A stretch of DNA of 64,000 nucleotides from Chaenocephalus aceratus (taxonomy: Eukaryota > Chordata > Actinopteri > Perciformes > Channichthyidae): assembly GCA_023974075.1 (NCBI GenBank), contig JAMFTG010000557.1, positions 175,487 through 239,486 on the forward strand, written 5' to 3'. The position numbers were made by a program, and so were the translations under genes. Below, piece by piece: positions 10,924 to 21,390 of this stretch. A model generated the notes under the pieces. That model worked only from the letters and a program-made list of their open reading frames with translations, did not search any database and was not told the origin of the DNA. The stretch's first letter is position 1, and every line of letters begins with the position of its first letter.

Positions 10924-10930
10924 TTATAAA
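10924..10930 (-). promoter_or_regulatory. TATA-like box of il23a
   Basis: TTTATAA on the minus strand, about 90 bp upstream of the il23a start codon at 10834, which leaves room for a short 5' UTR. No other core element is evident. A CACGTG E-box lies further upstream near 10977. Confidence 0.45.
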
Positions 10931-10979
10931 GGAATAACAGGGGGTTTTGAAAAAGGTATACATATTCAGAGAGCTCCAC

Positions 10980-11700
10980 GTGCGGGAGAGCCTCGCAGCA
11001 TTACATCACCGCTACCTGTCCGTAAACACCTGGAGGACACTCAGATGGTATCACTCACAGGAAAGCCCTGCACTCATACGTTATGAATAAACTAGTTTAG
11101 TAACCTTTTAAACCAGGACGTTTTATATTCATTTCACTTTCCATTTTGACATTTTTATATATGTATAAATACATAAAAATAATACGAATTTGTAATAATG
11201 ATATACATTATAATAATAAAATAAAATACAATATATAATAATACATTACTTTTTAGATAAATAGTTCCCCAAAGCTGCAAAAATAAAATAACAATACATT
11301 GAAATAAAAGCTTTCATAACTGCAGTAATTATATTTGAGATGTTAGAGATTATAGAGATTAATCTAAATTATATATTAGTAGCTTTAATGACTTTTATCT
11401 TTAATTAAATATAATCATCATCTGAAAACACCATTGTGTGTTGCTGTGACTCTGAACGGACCGGCTGCTTCCTATCAGGTTTCACATCTGGGGTCAGAGG
11501 AAGTGAGATTGACCTTTACCTCTCTGGAGAAACAGCTGGACAAAGTTCCCAGAGCGTCTGCTTCCGTACCAGAGAAGCACTGAGCACACAGGCTGCGTGT
11601 CTGACTGGGAAACTCAGGGAGCGCGCAGGAAGCAGGAGACATGTCCAGCTTCCTTAATCTGCCCCAAGCATGGACACAGTGGTCAAGTAGCAAAGAACCC
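10980..11700. other. No gene recognised, upstream of il23a
   Basis: AT-rich intergenic sequence with no convincing exon. It may hold il23a regulatory elements, but nothing specific can be supported. Confidence 0.45.
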
Positions 11701-11737
11701 ACACACACACACACACACGCACGCACGCACGCACACA

Positions 11738-11769
<32 letters not shown>

Positions 11770-11772
11770 CAC
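11701..11772. repeat. (CA)n/(CG CA)n microsatellite
   Basis: CA repeats interrupted by blocks of GCAC and GCACGCAC. Open frames through it are repeat artefacts. Confidence 0.93.
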
Positions 11773-11952
11773 AGAGATTCATTATTCATTAAGTTATAGG
11801 TATGGGTAAAAGTGAACTGACACTGATGGATCTTCATTTTTTTATTCAACTGTGAAATTATTATTTAATTTACTACAGTTGATACATTTTTTAAGTCATT
11901 TTTTTTAATTATTTAATGGATTGTATTAAATAGTTCTTTATTTTGTAAATCA

Positions 11953-12255
11953 TGTATTATTATTATTATTATTATGCTTATTGTTATTATTATATGATTA
12001 TTATTGTTATTATTATTTATTATTATTATTTATTATTATTTATTATTATTATTTATTATTATTTATTATTTATTATTATTTATTATTATTTATTATTATT
12101 TATTATGTATTATTATGTATTATTATTATGTATTATTATTATTATTATTTATTATTATTTATTATTATTTATTATTATTTATTATTATTTATTATTATTT
12201 ATTTATTATGTATTATTTATTATTTATTATTATTATGTATTATTATTTGTTATTA
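11953..12255. repeat. (ATT)n compound microsatellite
   Basis: About 300 bp of TTA/ATT triplets broken by ATTT and ATG variants. Frames reading YYYYLLLFIII are artefacts. Confidence 0.95.
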
Positions 12256-12410
12256 ATTTAGGAGAGCTGGAGCTTTTTTATCCATATGAATAAGAGGCTG
12301 TAAACAATGAGGTCATTGAGTTACGAGTAAAATGACGACACCAGAAACCAGGTGGTATTTAAATAATCAATGTTATCTGATATTTAAATATGTGATGTTT
12401 AAGATTAACC

Positions 12411-12510
12411 NNNNNNNNNNNNNNNNNNNNNNNNNNNNNNNNNNNNNNNNNNNNNNNNNNNNNNNNNNNNNNNNNNNNNNNNNNNNNNNNNNNNNNNNNN
12501 NNNNNNNNNN
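12411..12510. other. Assembly gap (100 N)
   Basis: Exactly 100 N, the conventional size for a gap of unknown length. It follows the long ATT microsatellite by 160 bp, so real sequence may be missing here. Confidence 0.99.
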
Positions 12511-12819
12511 TTGCGAGACCACATCTCCACGTGCAGTGCTGCATAAACATGGCTGAGTTCTGCCATGTCTCTACCACTTTAGTTTGACCATCTCTGTTAT
12601 TAAGTTATGGAATACTAAATAAATAAGTAAGTAGATACCTTACCGTTACCTTCTACTCTGCGCTCATAAAGAATGATAAGAATAATGCGTCTTGAACTGG
12701 TTTCATTAATTAGTGTCTTGACGTTTCACAGACTGTTCGCTTGTTGTGGTAGGCTGGTAGCCTATTTTAGAGCATATAAAAAGAAATACTTGTGTTATGT
12801 CTTCCTTAATGCAATAGTA

Positions 12820-13330
12820 ATTGGGGTGCAAGTGGAGATTGATCAACTATACTTAAACTATTGCACATCTTTTAAACATTATTGCTAAAAGCCACTTGTT
12901 TATACAGCGACAGCCACCATTCAGCTTTTCAAGTATTCAGCTTTCTCTGAGTTTCAGCAGGAAATGCCTTTCTAGTCTAACCTGTTCTTTAATGATCGCA
13001 GTAAAGAAACTTAGTAACAGTACAGTAACAAAGTTTTAAACTCTTGATCCCTGGCGTCATCAGCGATAGTAATAATCTACATACAGACAGAAGTCAAAAT
13101 GTGCTCTCTGAATGAACTAATGATGTTTAAAACATGTGTTGTTTCCACAGACAGAGAGCAGAGTCTCCAGTCCCCAGCTGTCTGTCTCTGAAGAGTGACT
13201 GGTCTAAAGACTTTCTTCTTCCAGACTTCAGTAATGAACCTGGACCCCTCGACACAAAGTAAGAGTTTCTTCTGCTGTAACCCGACCTGAAGAGGATCCA
13301 GTTCTTATGTTATCTGATAATTTGTGTGAA
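12820..13330 (+). repeat. Segmental duplication, copy 1 (NLR 5' region)
   Basis: Nearly identical to 20890-21370 in the same orientation, including intronic sequence on both sides of a short NLR leader exon. Both copies share ATTGATCAACTATACTTAAA or a close variant (GATCGATCAAC in copy 2), TCAAAATGTGCTCTCTGAAT and the downstream CCCGACCTGAAGAGGATCC. High identity in non-coding parts points to a recent duplication of an NLR gene start. Confidence 0.85.
13151..13258 (+). pseudogene. Orphan NLRC3-like leader exon
   Basis: Bounded by TTTCCACAG and GTAAGAG, 108 bp, one open phase. It encodes the short peptide exon typical of fish NLRC3-like genes, [18 protein letters not shown] followed by LLPDFSNEPGPLDTK. 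No FISNA or NACHT exon follows before the next leader copy at 21220, so it looks like a stranded 5' fragment. Its reading frame is intact whereas the second copy is broken, and its 3' phase (AA|) fits the RING exon at 22232. It could therefore serve as the working leader by skipping the broken copy; this is inference. Confidence 0.65.
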
Positions 13331-13916
13331 TGCTGAGCAACAGACTATTGTTCTTCAAATCTTTATCCTACCAACGTAGTTATTACACGTTTTTGATGAG
13401 ACTGGGTTGGAAAGTCAGGTGCTGCAGCCTGTTCTCTGGGTACTCTCTGTCCCTATTTAAAACAGTTCCCCCCGACTTCTAGAAGGCTTTCCCTCCCCAT
13501 GTTTAAAGCACTTTTCTTGTTTAGAAAGTCAGGTGCTGCAGCTTGCTTCTCACTACAAATGAGTTATAATCATTATATTGCATTCAAGTGATTTATTTTA
13601 GGCGTTACAGGCCTTGTTTAACACTTTTTTTCCATGAAAATGATTTGTTAATTACTATCATGGAGCTATATAAATCCATCCCCGGGTAATCCGGAGCACA
13701 TTTTGCAACCTTTTTACTATTTAAATGTATTTGTATGATATATTCTTGGCCTATAAAAGTGACATTCTGGGTGATTTTGTCAGTTTATGGAGCTTAGCTC
13801 AAACATTCTGGAGGTTCCAGGCCAGATATGTGTGCTCACAGACGCCTGCCAGGCTCACCCATCCGTGGATAGAAGACAAAAGTGAAAAAAAAAATTTAAA
13901 TAATAAAAAAATAAAT
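13331..13916. other. No gene recognised
   Basis: Continues with two partial repeats of AAAGTCAGGTGCTGCAG (about 13411 and 13527), a motif seen again near 20705. No coding exon supported. Confidence 0.4.
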
Positions 13917-14165
13917 AATTTTTTTTGGAAAACATGACTAAGTGCCCACCGGAGAAGCGACCAGACGTTTCCCGCTTCGGCCCCTTTTTCCAGTGGGCTT
14001 CAGTTCCCCTTCTCTGAAAAATTGTATTGAGAAATGAGAAACCCGGTTTTTGAGGGCTGTCTGAAACACGGAGGTGATGTGTCCGCTCACCAAGCACTTT
14101 GGGTGGGCCTTATTTTGTGCCACAAAGACCCCCCAGCCTGGTTCTCATAAAAGTTGATTTAGGCA
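13917..14165 (-). repeat. Dispersed repeat R3, copy a
   Basis: The reverse complement resembles 55541-55810: both run through AGAACCA.GCTGGGGGGTCT, a GGGTTTC block, GAGAAGGGGA, GGCCGAAGC and CTTCTCCG..GGCACTTAGTC. The similarity is patchy but collinear over about 250 bp, so this is an old family. Not classified. Confidence 0.6.
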
Positions 14166-14377
14166 AATGTGCCTCTAGAGCAGGGGTGCCCCAACCAGTC
14201 GAAGTGCACATGTCAGGGAGACAAGCTGGGAGGTCCAGAGTCTGTCCTTTGAGGGTCTTGGAGCGGACAAACAAGAGGTGTATTTAAGCACACAGTCAAG
14301 CTTTCATGTTTCTCTCCAGTGTTTTTATTTAATACATTTCTCTACAACCAATAAATATAAGAAAACACTTTAAAAAA

Positions 14378-14462
14378 GCTTACAGCACCGGGTATTCCCA
14401 GGCGGTCTCCCATCCAAGTACTGACCCGGCCCGACCCTGCTCAGCTCCTCAGAGATCGGGAG
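14378..14462 (-). pseudogene. 5S rRNA-derived fragment (pseudogene or 5S-type SINE head)
   Basis: On the minus strand this reads as the 3' two thirds of 5S rRNA: GAGCAGGGTCGGGCC, AGTACTTGGATGGGAGACCG and CCTGGGAATACCCGGTGCTG, then TAAGCTTTTTT, the usual pol III stop. The intermediate element and box C of the internal promoter are largely recognisable, but about 35 nt of the 5' end, including most of box A, are missing or altered. A unique AT-rich tail follows, so either a truncated 5S pseudogene or a 5S-headed SINE of the kind known in fish is possible. Confidence 0.82.
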
Positions 14463-14469
14463 TGATTGT

Positions 14470-15640
14470 TGTTATTGTCTTTTATTATAAAAATACATAA
14501 TTTACATTTTTATAACATAAATCATATAAAAGAGTCCTCAAAGAAAGGGACTCCATGGCCTTGCATTCAAGCCAAAACAGATCAAACAAAAAGAAGAAAA
14601 TAAATGGATTCACATCCCAGTAACCCTAACTCCTAAAAGTATAGGGGGAAACATTACAAAACATCACACAATCAACATATTTCAAAATGAAATCTTAGCT
14701 TTCCATCATTAACTTCAATCAATGAGCAACCTTCCACAACATCCTCCACGCAAACCTCCTTTTCCTGGAATAACGGTCCAATGTCTCTTTTTATCGTCCT
14801 TTCCATTTGTCCCATACTTCTTTCCATCCTCCCCTCATCATGTGACATATTTCTTCTTCATTTAACTGCATGTCCAACATTGCACTCACTCCCCATTCAC
14901 ACCAAACAGCCAGAGCTCCTTCAACCTTTCATTCCAACATCTGCCTATCATTTCTTTATTCTGACAGAAACACCCTTAATTTACTGCATTCAACGAATTC
15001 ATGCATACAATTCTCCACTCCCACCCATCACATCTTTCTTCACCTCACGATCAAACATACTTATCACTAAATGATTGAAGATCCTGTTGGGCCTGGAACA
15101 GGAAATCAAATTGCTCACACTCCACACGATTACCTTTCACTCTCAAGTTCATCCAGATCTTTTTCACATCTATCCCATTCACCACTTTCTCCCATACTTT
15201 CTGCCGGTCCTTCTCACATTCTCTTTTCTCTAGATTTGTATTTAATATCCTTTTGGTATTTATATCCCCAGTTTTGATCATTGTTTTCATCCTCACCCAC
15301 ATCCATAATTCAACATCACTTCCCCACTTCCCACATCTCACGCTCAATCATTCTTCTCCATTCCCCTGGCATTCCTTCCTCCTTACTGTCTAATATATTC
15401 GTCTGCTGTCCCTAACCCCATTAATCAATCCCTCCCTCTATCCTCATCCACTATCACCTGTGCCCCTCATGAAACCCCGGAGCATACTCATACACTAAAT
15501 CCCTCACAACTCGAACCCCGCCCTCCACATCGGCAAATTGAAGATGACCTTTTGTTCCTTCACAATCCTTTGATTCAGGAAGATGGGTTGCTTCCACACT
15601 TCCCTCTGAAACTCACTCATCCCCCCCCTTTCTTAAGACG
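14470..15640 (-). mobile_element. LINE relic, Tx1/L1-type C-terminal and 3' end
   Basis: The minus strand carries pieces of a LINE C-terminal region: WKQPIFLNQRIVKEQKVIFN and RDLVYEYAPGFHEGHR in different frames (15640-15450), then a 98-residue open frame (15051-15347) with KVWEKVVNGIDVKKIWMNLR. These are typical of the segment after the reverse transcriptase in teleost Tx1/L1-type elements. Stops and frameshifts break it. The AT-rich end with AATAAA (14480-14500) would be its 3' UTR. No reverse transcriptase core remains. Family assignment is from remembered protein patterns. Confidence 0.6.
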
Positions 15641-15934
15641 AAACTACATTTATTAGTGCTTTCATGTCAATTCGGCGAACATATGATACATTAAATGATC
15701 GTTGGTTTGAGCCGGTCTGCATTTCCTGATGAGAAAACAAACCGATGCTTTTTGTAGTTGTAGTACACCAACAGCATGGATTAAACGTGTGTTTTTTTTA
15801 CCACAATGTTGGGAAATTAATGGATAAAATGCACGGATTATTATTATTATTCCCACTCCGATCGGAACACTAGGTCCACACCGTTTCCTCCCGCAGCGAG
15901 GCTCCCCCCGTTGACAGTTTACGTGGGCTGGGTG

Positions 15935-16807
15935 CAGTGGCGGACTGGCCATCGGGACGAATCCCGATGGGCCGGTACCGAAGTGGGCCGGTCGGATAAG
16001 TCACCAGCACATCCCCATAGGCTGCGCGTGAGGCTCAGGGTTTGGGAAGGCTAAATAACTCCTTTTACCTGACGCCTGCCCGCCTCCGGCGTCTATAGAA
16101 AAGAGATCAACTCAGTGTGCGGAGTTTAAATCTCTCAAGTCATATTACAGGATAAAGGAAATACAGTTTAAAACTGCCGTATGCAGAGAAGACGCCGACG
16201 TGTCGCACTTATCATTCATATTACATCATCAATCAGATCATCGATCACATAATATCATAATATATCATATATTTCCTGATCTGAGTCAGCTTCTCCAGCC
16301 TCATCTGGCCGTGCAACACTCAGTGTCACAGACTGGATGCAGAAGTATTATTAACACATTATGTTGACGAAACACTCGAGACAAATGTAATTAAAGTCAG
16401 ATCCACTCGTGTCTTAGACGTGAACGCGCTCTCAGCTGGAGAGAGAAACCCTGGCTTGATTTACCGAGTTGATAACCAGCGTTGTCGGACCGCTTTAGCG
16501 AGATCTCGTTTGTTAGTTTGTTGTTGTTAGTTTGTTTTGCTACTCAAACATATCCAGGGTCTGTTGAACTGGCTTCGTAGCACAGGGCACAGGTGGCTAG
16601 CAGCGCTAAGGTCAAAGACACAGACATTATACATTATATTTGTATTTTACCAGGATGCAGTGACACAAATATTTACATATTTACATTTACTATCTACAGC
16701 ACCCGCCGCCCCTGACATCCCCACTCCCCCCGTTGACAATTTACTAGCGGTACCGAAGTGGGCCGGTCGAGAGTCCCGGGATGATCTTTAGTCCCATTCC
16801 ACCACTG
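15935..16807. mobile_element. hAT-like element with CAGTGG(C/T)GGA ends
   Basis: Begins CAGTGGCGGACTGGCC and ends TTCCACCACTG, a 10-bp inverted pair with one mismatch. GGTACCGAAGTGGGCCGGTC occurs inside both ends. The 8-bp flanks (GCTGGGTG and GCTACATG) agree at only five positions, so a target duplication is not established. It contains the fragment at 16102-16588. No transposase is visible. Confidence 0.5.
16102..16588. mobile_element. Third, degraded copy of the 4061/5091 element
   Basis: Matches the 1-kb element at CTCAGTGTGCGGAGTTTAAA, GACGAAACACTCGAGACAAA and the terminal TACTCAAACATATCCAGG, ending in GGCTTCGTAGCACAGGGC. The left terminus and some internal blocks are missing. It lies inside the hAT-like element at 15935, giving a nested order. 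Confidence 0.7.
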
Positions 16808-17375
16808 GCTACATGACCATATGATCGCCCATATTGACGCACCTCATTCCTAAACTTCTAACAGATACAACATAAACCGATCCTTCAGCCTCATATGAGC
16901 TCTCAGACACGTTCAACATGAACCTGTCATCGCTGTCTGAGCTTGCTGCTGTGTGCGCCGTCGTGCGTTTACATCTGACTGTATATATATAAGGTTTACA
17001 TGCAGAAGCTGGGATCCTGGACGGTGCAGCTGGAGCGCTGTGCCCGCAATGACGTCACCCATCATTTGGCGGGACTTGAAGAATCTGCGAGAAGATCCAG
17101 AAAATGGTCAACATTGAAGGCAGATTAATGGTTATCAAAGTACAAATATCCAAAATCAGTTCAGTAACGGTTTTCAAGGGGACAATATGTACTCAAAGTG
17201 ATGGGTTTGGATGATGGGGGAAAACCGTGTCACAGGCTCTTTAAACAAATACCCTGATTCACACCTAAAGCTTTATTCAAATCTAAACTAACAACCAACC
17301 CCACCTTTACCTACCCCCTTCATATAACTTATCACATGCCTTATTGTGTCACTAATATCCCTGCCCGGTATGCTA
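16808..17375. other. No gene recognised
   Basis: Low-information intergenic sequence. CCCGCAATGACGTCACCCAT near 17043 contains a perfect CRE-like TGACGTCA, with no gene nearby to link it to. Confidence 0.4.
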
Positions 17376-17625
17376 TAGAGAGGCGAAGTCCCTCCCCTTC
17401 CGGTGGGACTCATGGGACCTTATTTCGGAAAAAGTTTGTATCAAAGTCAATGGAGAGAGAAAGATTATCTTTCGATCCCGTTTGAATTGTGCCATGAATT
17501 ACAGATATGATGTTTGTCAATTTAAAAGATAATTTCCATGTCAAAAAGTCAGTTTGTCGTAAAACTGTTGAATATAAGACTATGAAAAATACGCAACTAG
17601 AAAGACTACAAATCCCAGAGTCCCG
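17376..17625 (-). repeat. Dispersed repeat R1, copy b (inverted)
   Basis: Reverse complement of the family at 1455-1710, starting AGAGAGGCGAAGTC and ending near CTACAAATCCCAGAG. The two copies lie about 16 kb apart in opposite orientation and differ at many sites. Confidence 0.75.
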
Positions 17626-18589
17626 GTCCCGCATGCTGGCTCTTAGGAACCGACTAACTCCCTGCTGCTGTGTTTTTGCCGGGCTCCGGTGATTGGCAAA
17701 TCTGGGTGATTGCCTTCTGATAAGATTTAGCATGTTTGGCGTATGTTACGATTGGCATACCGCGGCACCGCTGTCTAACAATGCCAGACACACCGTCCTC
17801 GTCCGATCCACTACTCGCACACTTCATCGTTATTTAGTCCACAGGGAACCCGAAATGTTCCCACACAGCTGATTTAAAAGAAGCAGGGGGTTCTAGCTCC
17901 TGAGTGTTATCTGAACTCGCCATAACTAACTTTTCTTCTTCTTGTATTTAGTTCGTTTTGTTGTGTTTTCTTCTTCTTCTTCATTTGTTGTTTAAGGGCG
18001 GCTGGCAAACAGCTTTTAGGCACAATACCGCCCCCTGGATTATATAAAGTGTAGTGGATGCTGCCCTGAATGACAGACTTTTTTCCCACTTGTAAAAAAA
18101 AAGGCGTATTTGTCGTGTGATTGCAGTTGCCTGAACCGTGACGTCCGAACCGTGACGTTACGGGACGAATACGGATACGTTACACACCCTAGAAACATTA
18201 ATTCTCCATTCCTTACCCCGTGTCTGGACCTGCCCCCTTGCATCTTGCGTTTTCCTCCCCATCGTCTCTTCTTCCTCCGTCACACAGGAACTCCCAGGGA
18301 CCCCTGCACCTCTCAGAGCCTCCTCTCCCATCCCGTCCTCTCTCTCCTTCATATCCACTTTATCGTCTGCAGACTTTCTGTTGCAGCTCCGGTTCTCTGC
18401 GTCTGGTTCTTACTATCGAAGACCCAGCCACCGTCCAGATCCTGCTCTCCCACCAGCACCTGGACTATCTCCCATCCGACGCTGATGAAGCCTCCTCCAC
18501 AGCCACGACCCCGCTCTCCTCCTCGCTCGGCTGCTTCTCCTTCTCCATATTCCCATCATCTTCATCCTCTCCCGCCCGCTCAACCTCCC
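17626..18589. other. No gene recognised; repeat-like debris
   Basis: Includes a stretch near 17940-18060 (TTAAGGGCGGCTGGCAAACA, TACCGCCCCCTGGATTATAT) that resembles a dispersed teleost repeat. On the minus strand, an acidic frame runs toward a TAG at 18465-18467, discussed with the neighbouring minisatellite. Confidence 0.4.
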
Positions 18590-20035
18590 CATCAGGCTCC
18601 TCCTCCTCCTACGTCTGTCCCTCCCCATCATCTGACTCCTCCTCCTCCGTCTGTCCCTCCCCATCATCAGACTCCTCCTCCTCCTCCGTCTGTCCCTCCC
18701 CATCATCTGACTCCTCTCCTCCGTCTGTCCCTCCCCATCATCAGACTCCTCCTCCTCCGTCTGTCCCTCCCCATCATCGACTCCTCTCCTCCGTCTGTCC
18801 CTCCCCATCATCAGACTCCTCCTCCTCCGTCTGTCCCTCCCCATCATCAGACTCCTCCTCCGTCTGTCCCTCCCCATCATCAGACTCCTCCTCCTCCGTC
18901 TGTCCCTCCCCATCATCAGACTCCTCCTCCTCCTCCTTCGTCTGCCCCTCCCCATCATCAGACAGCCTCCTCCTCCTCCTCCTCCTCCTCCGTCTCCCTC
19001 CTCCCCATCATCAGACTCCTCCTCCTCCTCCGTCTGCCCTCCCCATCATCAGACTCCTCCTCCTCCGTCTGCCCCTCCCCATCATCAGACTCCTCCTCCT
19101 CCTCCGTCTGCTCCTCCCCATCATCAGACTCCTCCTCCTCTCCTCCTCCCTCCTCCTCCGTCTGCCCTCCCCATCATCAGACTCCTCCTCCGTCTGCCCC
19201 TCCCCATCATCAGACTCCTCCTCCTCCGTCTGTCCCCTCCCCATCATCAGACTCCTCCTCCTCCTCCTCGTCTGCCCCTCCCCATCATCAGACTCCTCTC
19301 CTCCTCCTCCTCCTCCGTCTGCCCCTCCCCATCATCAGACTCCTCCCTCCTCCTCTGTCTGCCCCTCCCCATCATCAGACTCCTCCTCCTCCGTCTGCCC
19401 CTCCCCATCATCAGACTCCTCCTCCTCCTCCGTCTCTCTCCCCATCATCAGATCCTCCTCTCCCCTCTCCTCCCCTCCTCCGTCCCTGCCCCTCCCCATC
19501 ATCAGACTCCTCCTCCTCCGTCTGCCCCTCCCCATCATCAGACTCCTCCTCCTCCTCCGTCTGCCCCTCCCCATCATCAGACTCCTCCTCCTCCTCCGTC
19601 TGCTCCTCCCCATCATCAGACTCCTCCTCCTCCTCCTCCTCCGTCTGCCCCTCCCCATCATCAGACTCCTCCTCCTCCGTCTGCCCCTCCCCATCATCAG
19701 ACTCCTCCTCCTCCTCCGTCTGCCCCTCCCCATCATCAGACTCCTCCTCCTCCTCCTCCTCCTCTGCCCCTCCCCATCATCAGACTCCTCCTCCTCCTCC
19801 GTCGCCCCTCCCCATCATCAGACTCCTCCTCCTCCTCCTCCGTCTGCCCCCCCCATCATCAGACTCCTCCTCCTCCTCCGTCTGCCCCTCCCCATCATCA
19901 GACTCCTCCTCCTCCTCCTCCTCCGTCTGCCCCCCCCATCATCAGACAGCTCCTCCTCCTCCTCCTCCTCCTCCTCCTCCTCCTCCTCCTCCCTGCCCCT
20001 CACTCCTCCTCCTCCTCCGTCCCCATCATCTGACT
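18590..20035. repeat. 36-bp CT-rich minisatellite, about 36-40 units
   Basis: Tandem units built as CATCATCAGACT, then (CCT)n, CCGTCTG and (C/T)CCCCTCC. Most units are 36 bp plus or minus multiples of three, with some other indels. The strand bias keeps long frames open on both strands (731 and 611 codons on plus), which are low-complexity artefacts. The minus strand in one phase reads ESDDGEGQTEEE, a plausible acidic repeat protein, but irregular unit lengths break that phase repeatedly and a TAG interrupts the last unit near 18616. I therefore treat it as satellite DNA, possibly derived from a coding repeat. Confidence 0.85.
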
Positions 20036-20889
20036 CCATTTCTTCCCTTCTATAAACTGGAGCTTCCAAATCAAAACAGTTCAGCACGCTGTTTACCTCA
20101 CACTCACCTCTGTGCCTCTAGCGGATCAGGGTGGTATGGCCGTAAGCAAAGAGTGTGGAGGGATAGGCGCTTCTTATGGGTCAGAGAGGGGCTCCTATGC
20201 TGGAGGTCCCAGGGCCGAGTTTGGGTGCTGACAGGCGGACTGCCCCCCTCCATGTCGATGGGGGTGCTGCAGGGGGCCTGCTGTGAGCCCGTCTCCCCCT
20301 CTTGAGCACCTGGGAGCTCTCCGGGCCCTGGAGAGGCATTTTCAGGCTTCCCCTAAAAATGAATTTAATCAATACTTTTAGATGTAAATGGTTTATTGTA
20401 TCATTACTATGGGTCTCTGAACAATCACACTCTTACCACACTCTTATCAGACTTTGATCAGACTTGTATCACTCCTTTCCCCGCAGAAACAACTTGAAAT
20501 GATCAGTGTCACTATTGTGGGGGATTGAGGAATGTACCTGTGTCTGGTGTGGAGCCTCCCTGCACTTTACATTAACTGATTTCCCTTTGTTATTGTATTT
20601 TCTACTGTTAATGCACTGTGCCCATGTCGGGTGATGAGCCCTCCTGTGGGGAAACATAGGAACTGCACTTAAATCACTTTTTTAACCGGTTTAAAATCGT
20701 GGGTCAGAAAGTGAGGTGCTGCAGACTGTTCTCTGGGTAACAGTTAATGACACTCTCTCTTTAAGTGGACATCACATTTCCATCGTGCGGAGGTCTGTCC
20801 AATGGCACGAAGCGTCCCACGTTATGTGTGTCCAAAAAGAGGAAGTTTCCCTAACTACAATGTAGCAGCTAGTTATTGCAGGATAACAC
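20036..20889. other. No gene recognised
   Basis: Mixed sequence containing a G/C-rich stretch at 20160-20340 with no clear coding phase, then intergenic DNA leading into the duplicated NLR leader region. AGAAAGTGAGGTGCTGCAG near 20706 echoes the motif at 13411 and 13527. Confidence 0.4.
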
Positions 20890-21390
20890 GTACTTAGTGG
20901 AGATCGATCAACTATACTTAAACTATTGCACATCTTTTAAACATTATTGCTAAAAGCCACTTGTTTATACAGCTACAGCCACCATTCAGCTTTTCAAGTA
21001 TTCAGCTTTCTCTGAGTTTTCAGCAGGAAATGCCTTTTCTAGTCTAACCTGTTCTTTAATGATCGCAGTAAAGAAGCTTAGTAACAGTACAGTAACAAAG
21101 TTTTAAACTCTTGATCCCTGGCGTCATCAGCGATAGTAAATAATCTACATACAGACAGAAGTCAAAATGTGCTCTCTGAATGAACTAATGATGTTTAAAA
21201 ACATGTGTTGTTTCCACAGACAGAGAGCAGAGTCTCCAGTCCCCAGCTGCCTGTCTCTGAAGAGTGACCTGGTCTAAAGACTTGCCTATATACTTCAGTA
21301 ATGAACCTGGACCCTCAGACACAAAGTAAGAGTTTCTGCTGTAACCCGACCTGAAGAGGATCCAGTTCTTATATAATCTAATATATTAAA
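20890..21390 (+). repeat. Segmental duplication, copy 2 (NLR 5' region)
   Basis: Partner of 12820-13330. Small indels distinguish it (for example one extra A or T in several homopolymers). This copy lies directly upstream of the RING and NACHT exons. Confidence 0.85.
21220..21325 (+). pseudogene. NLR leader exon, frameshifted copy
   Basis: Same exon as 13151-13258, between CACAG and GTAAG. One extra C near 21268 turns SLKSDW into SLKSDLV followed by TAA, and the 3' half is further altered. In this copy the peptide cannot run into the RING exon. Confidence 0.75.

Noticed and set aside
12332..12577. Open frames across the N run
   Set aside because: The gap has no sequence; the frames are meaningless.
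18110..20305. A 731-codon plus-strand open frame
   Set aside because: Serine/proline low complexity caused by a CT-rich minisatellite without stop codons; no domain, no splice context, irregular units.
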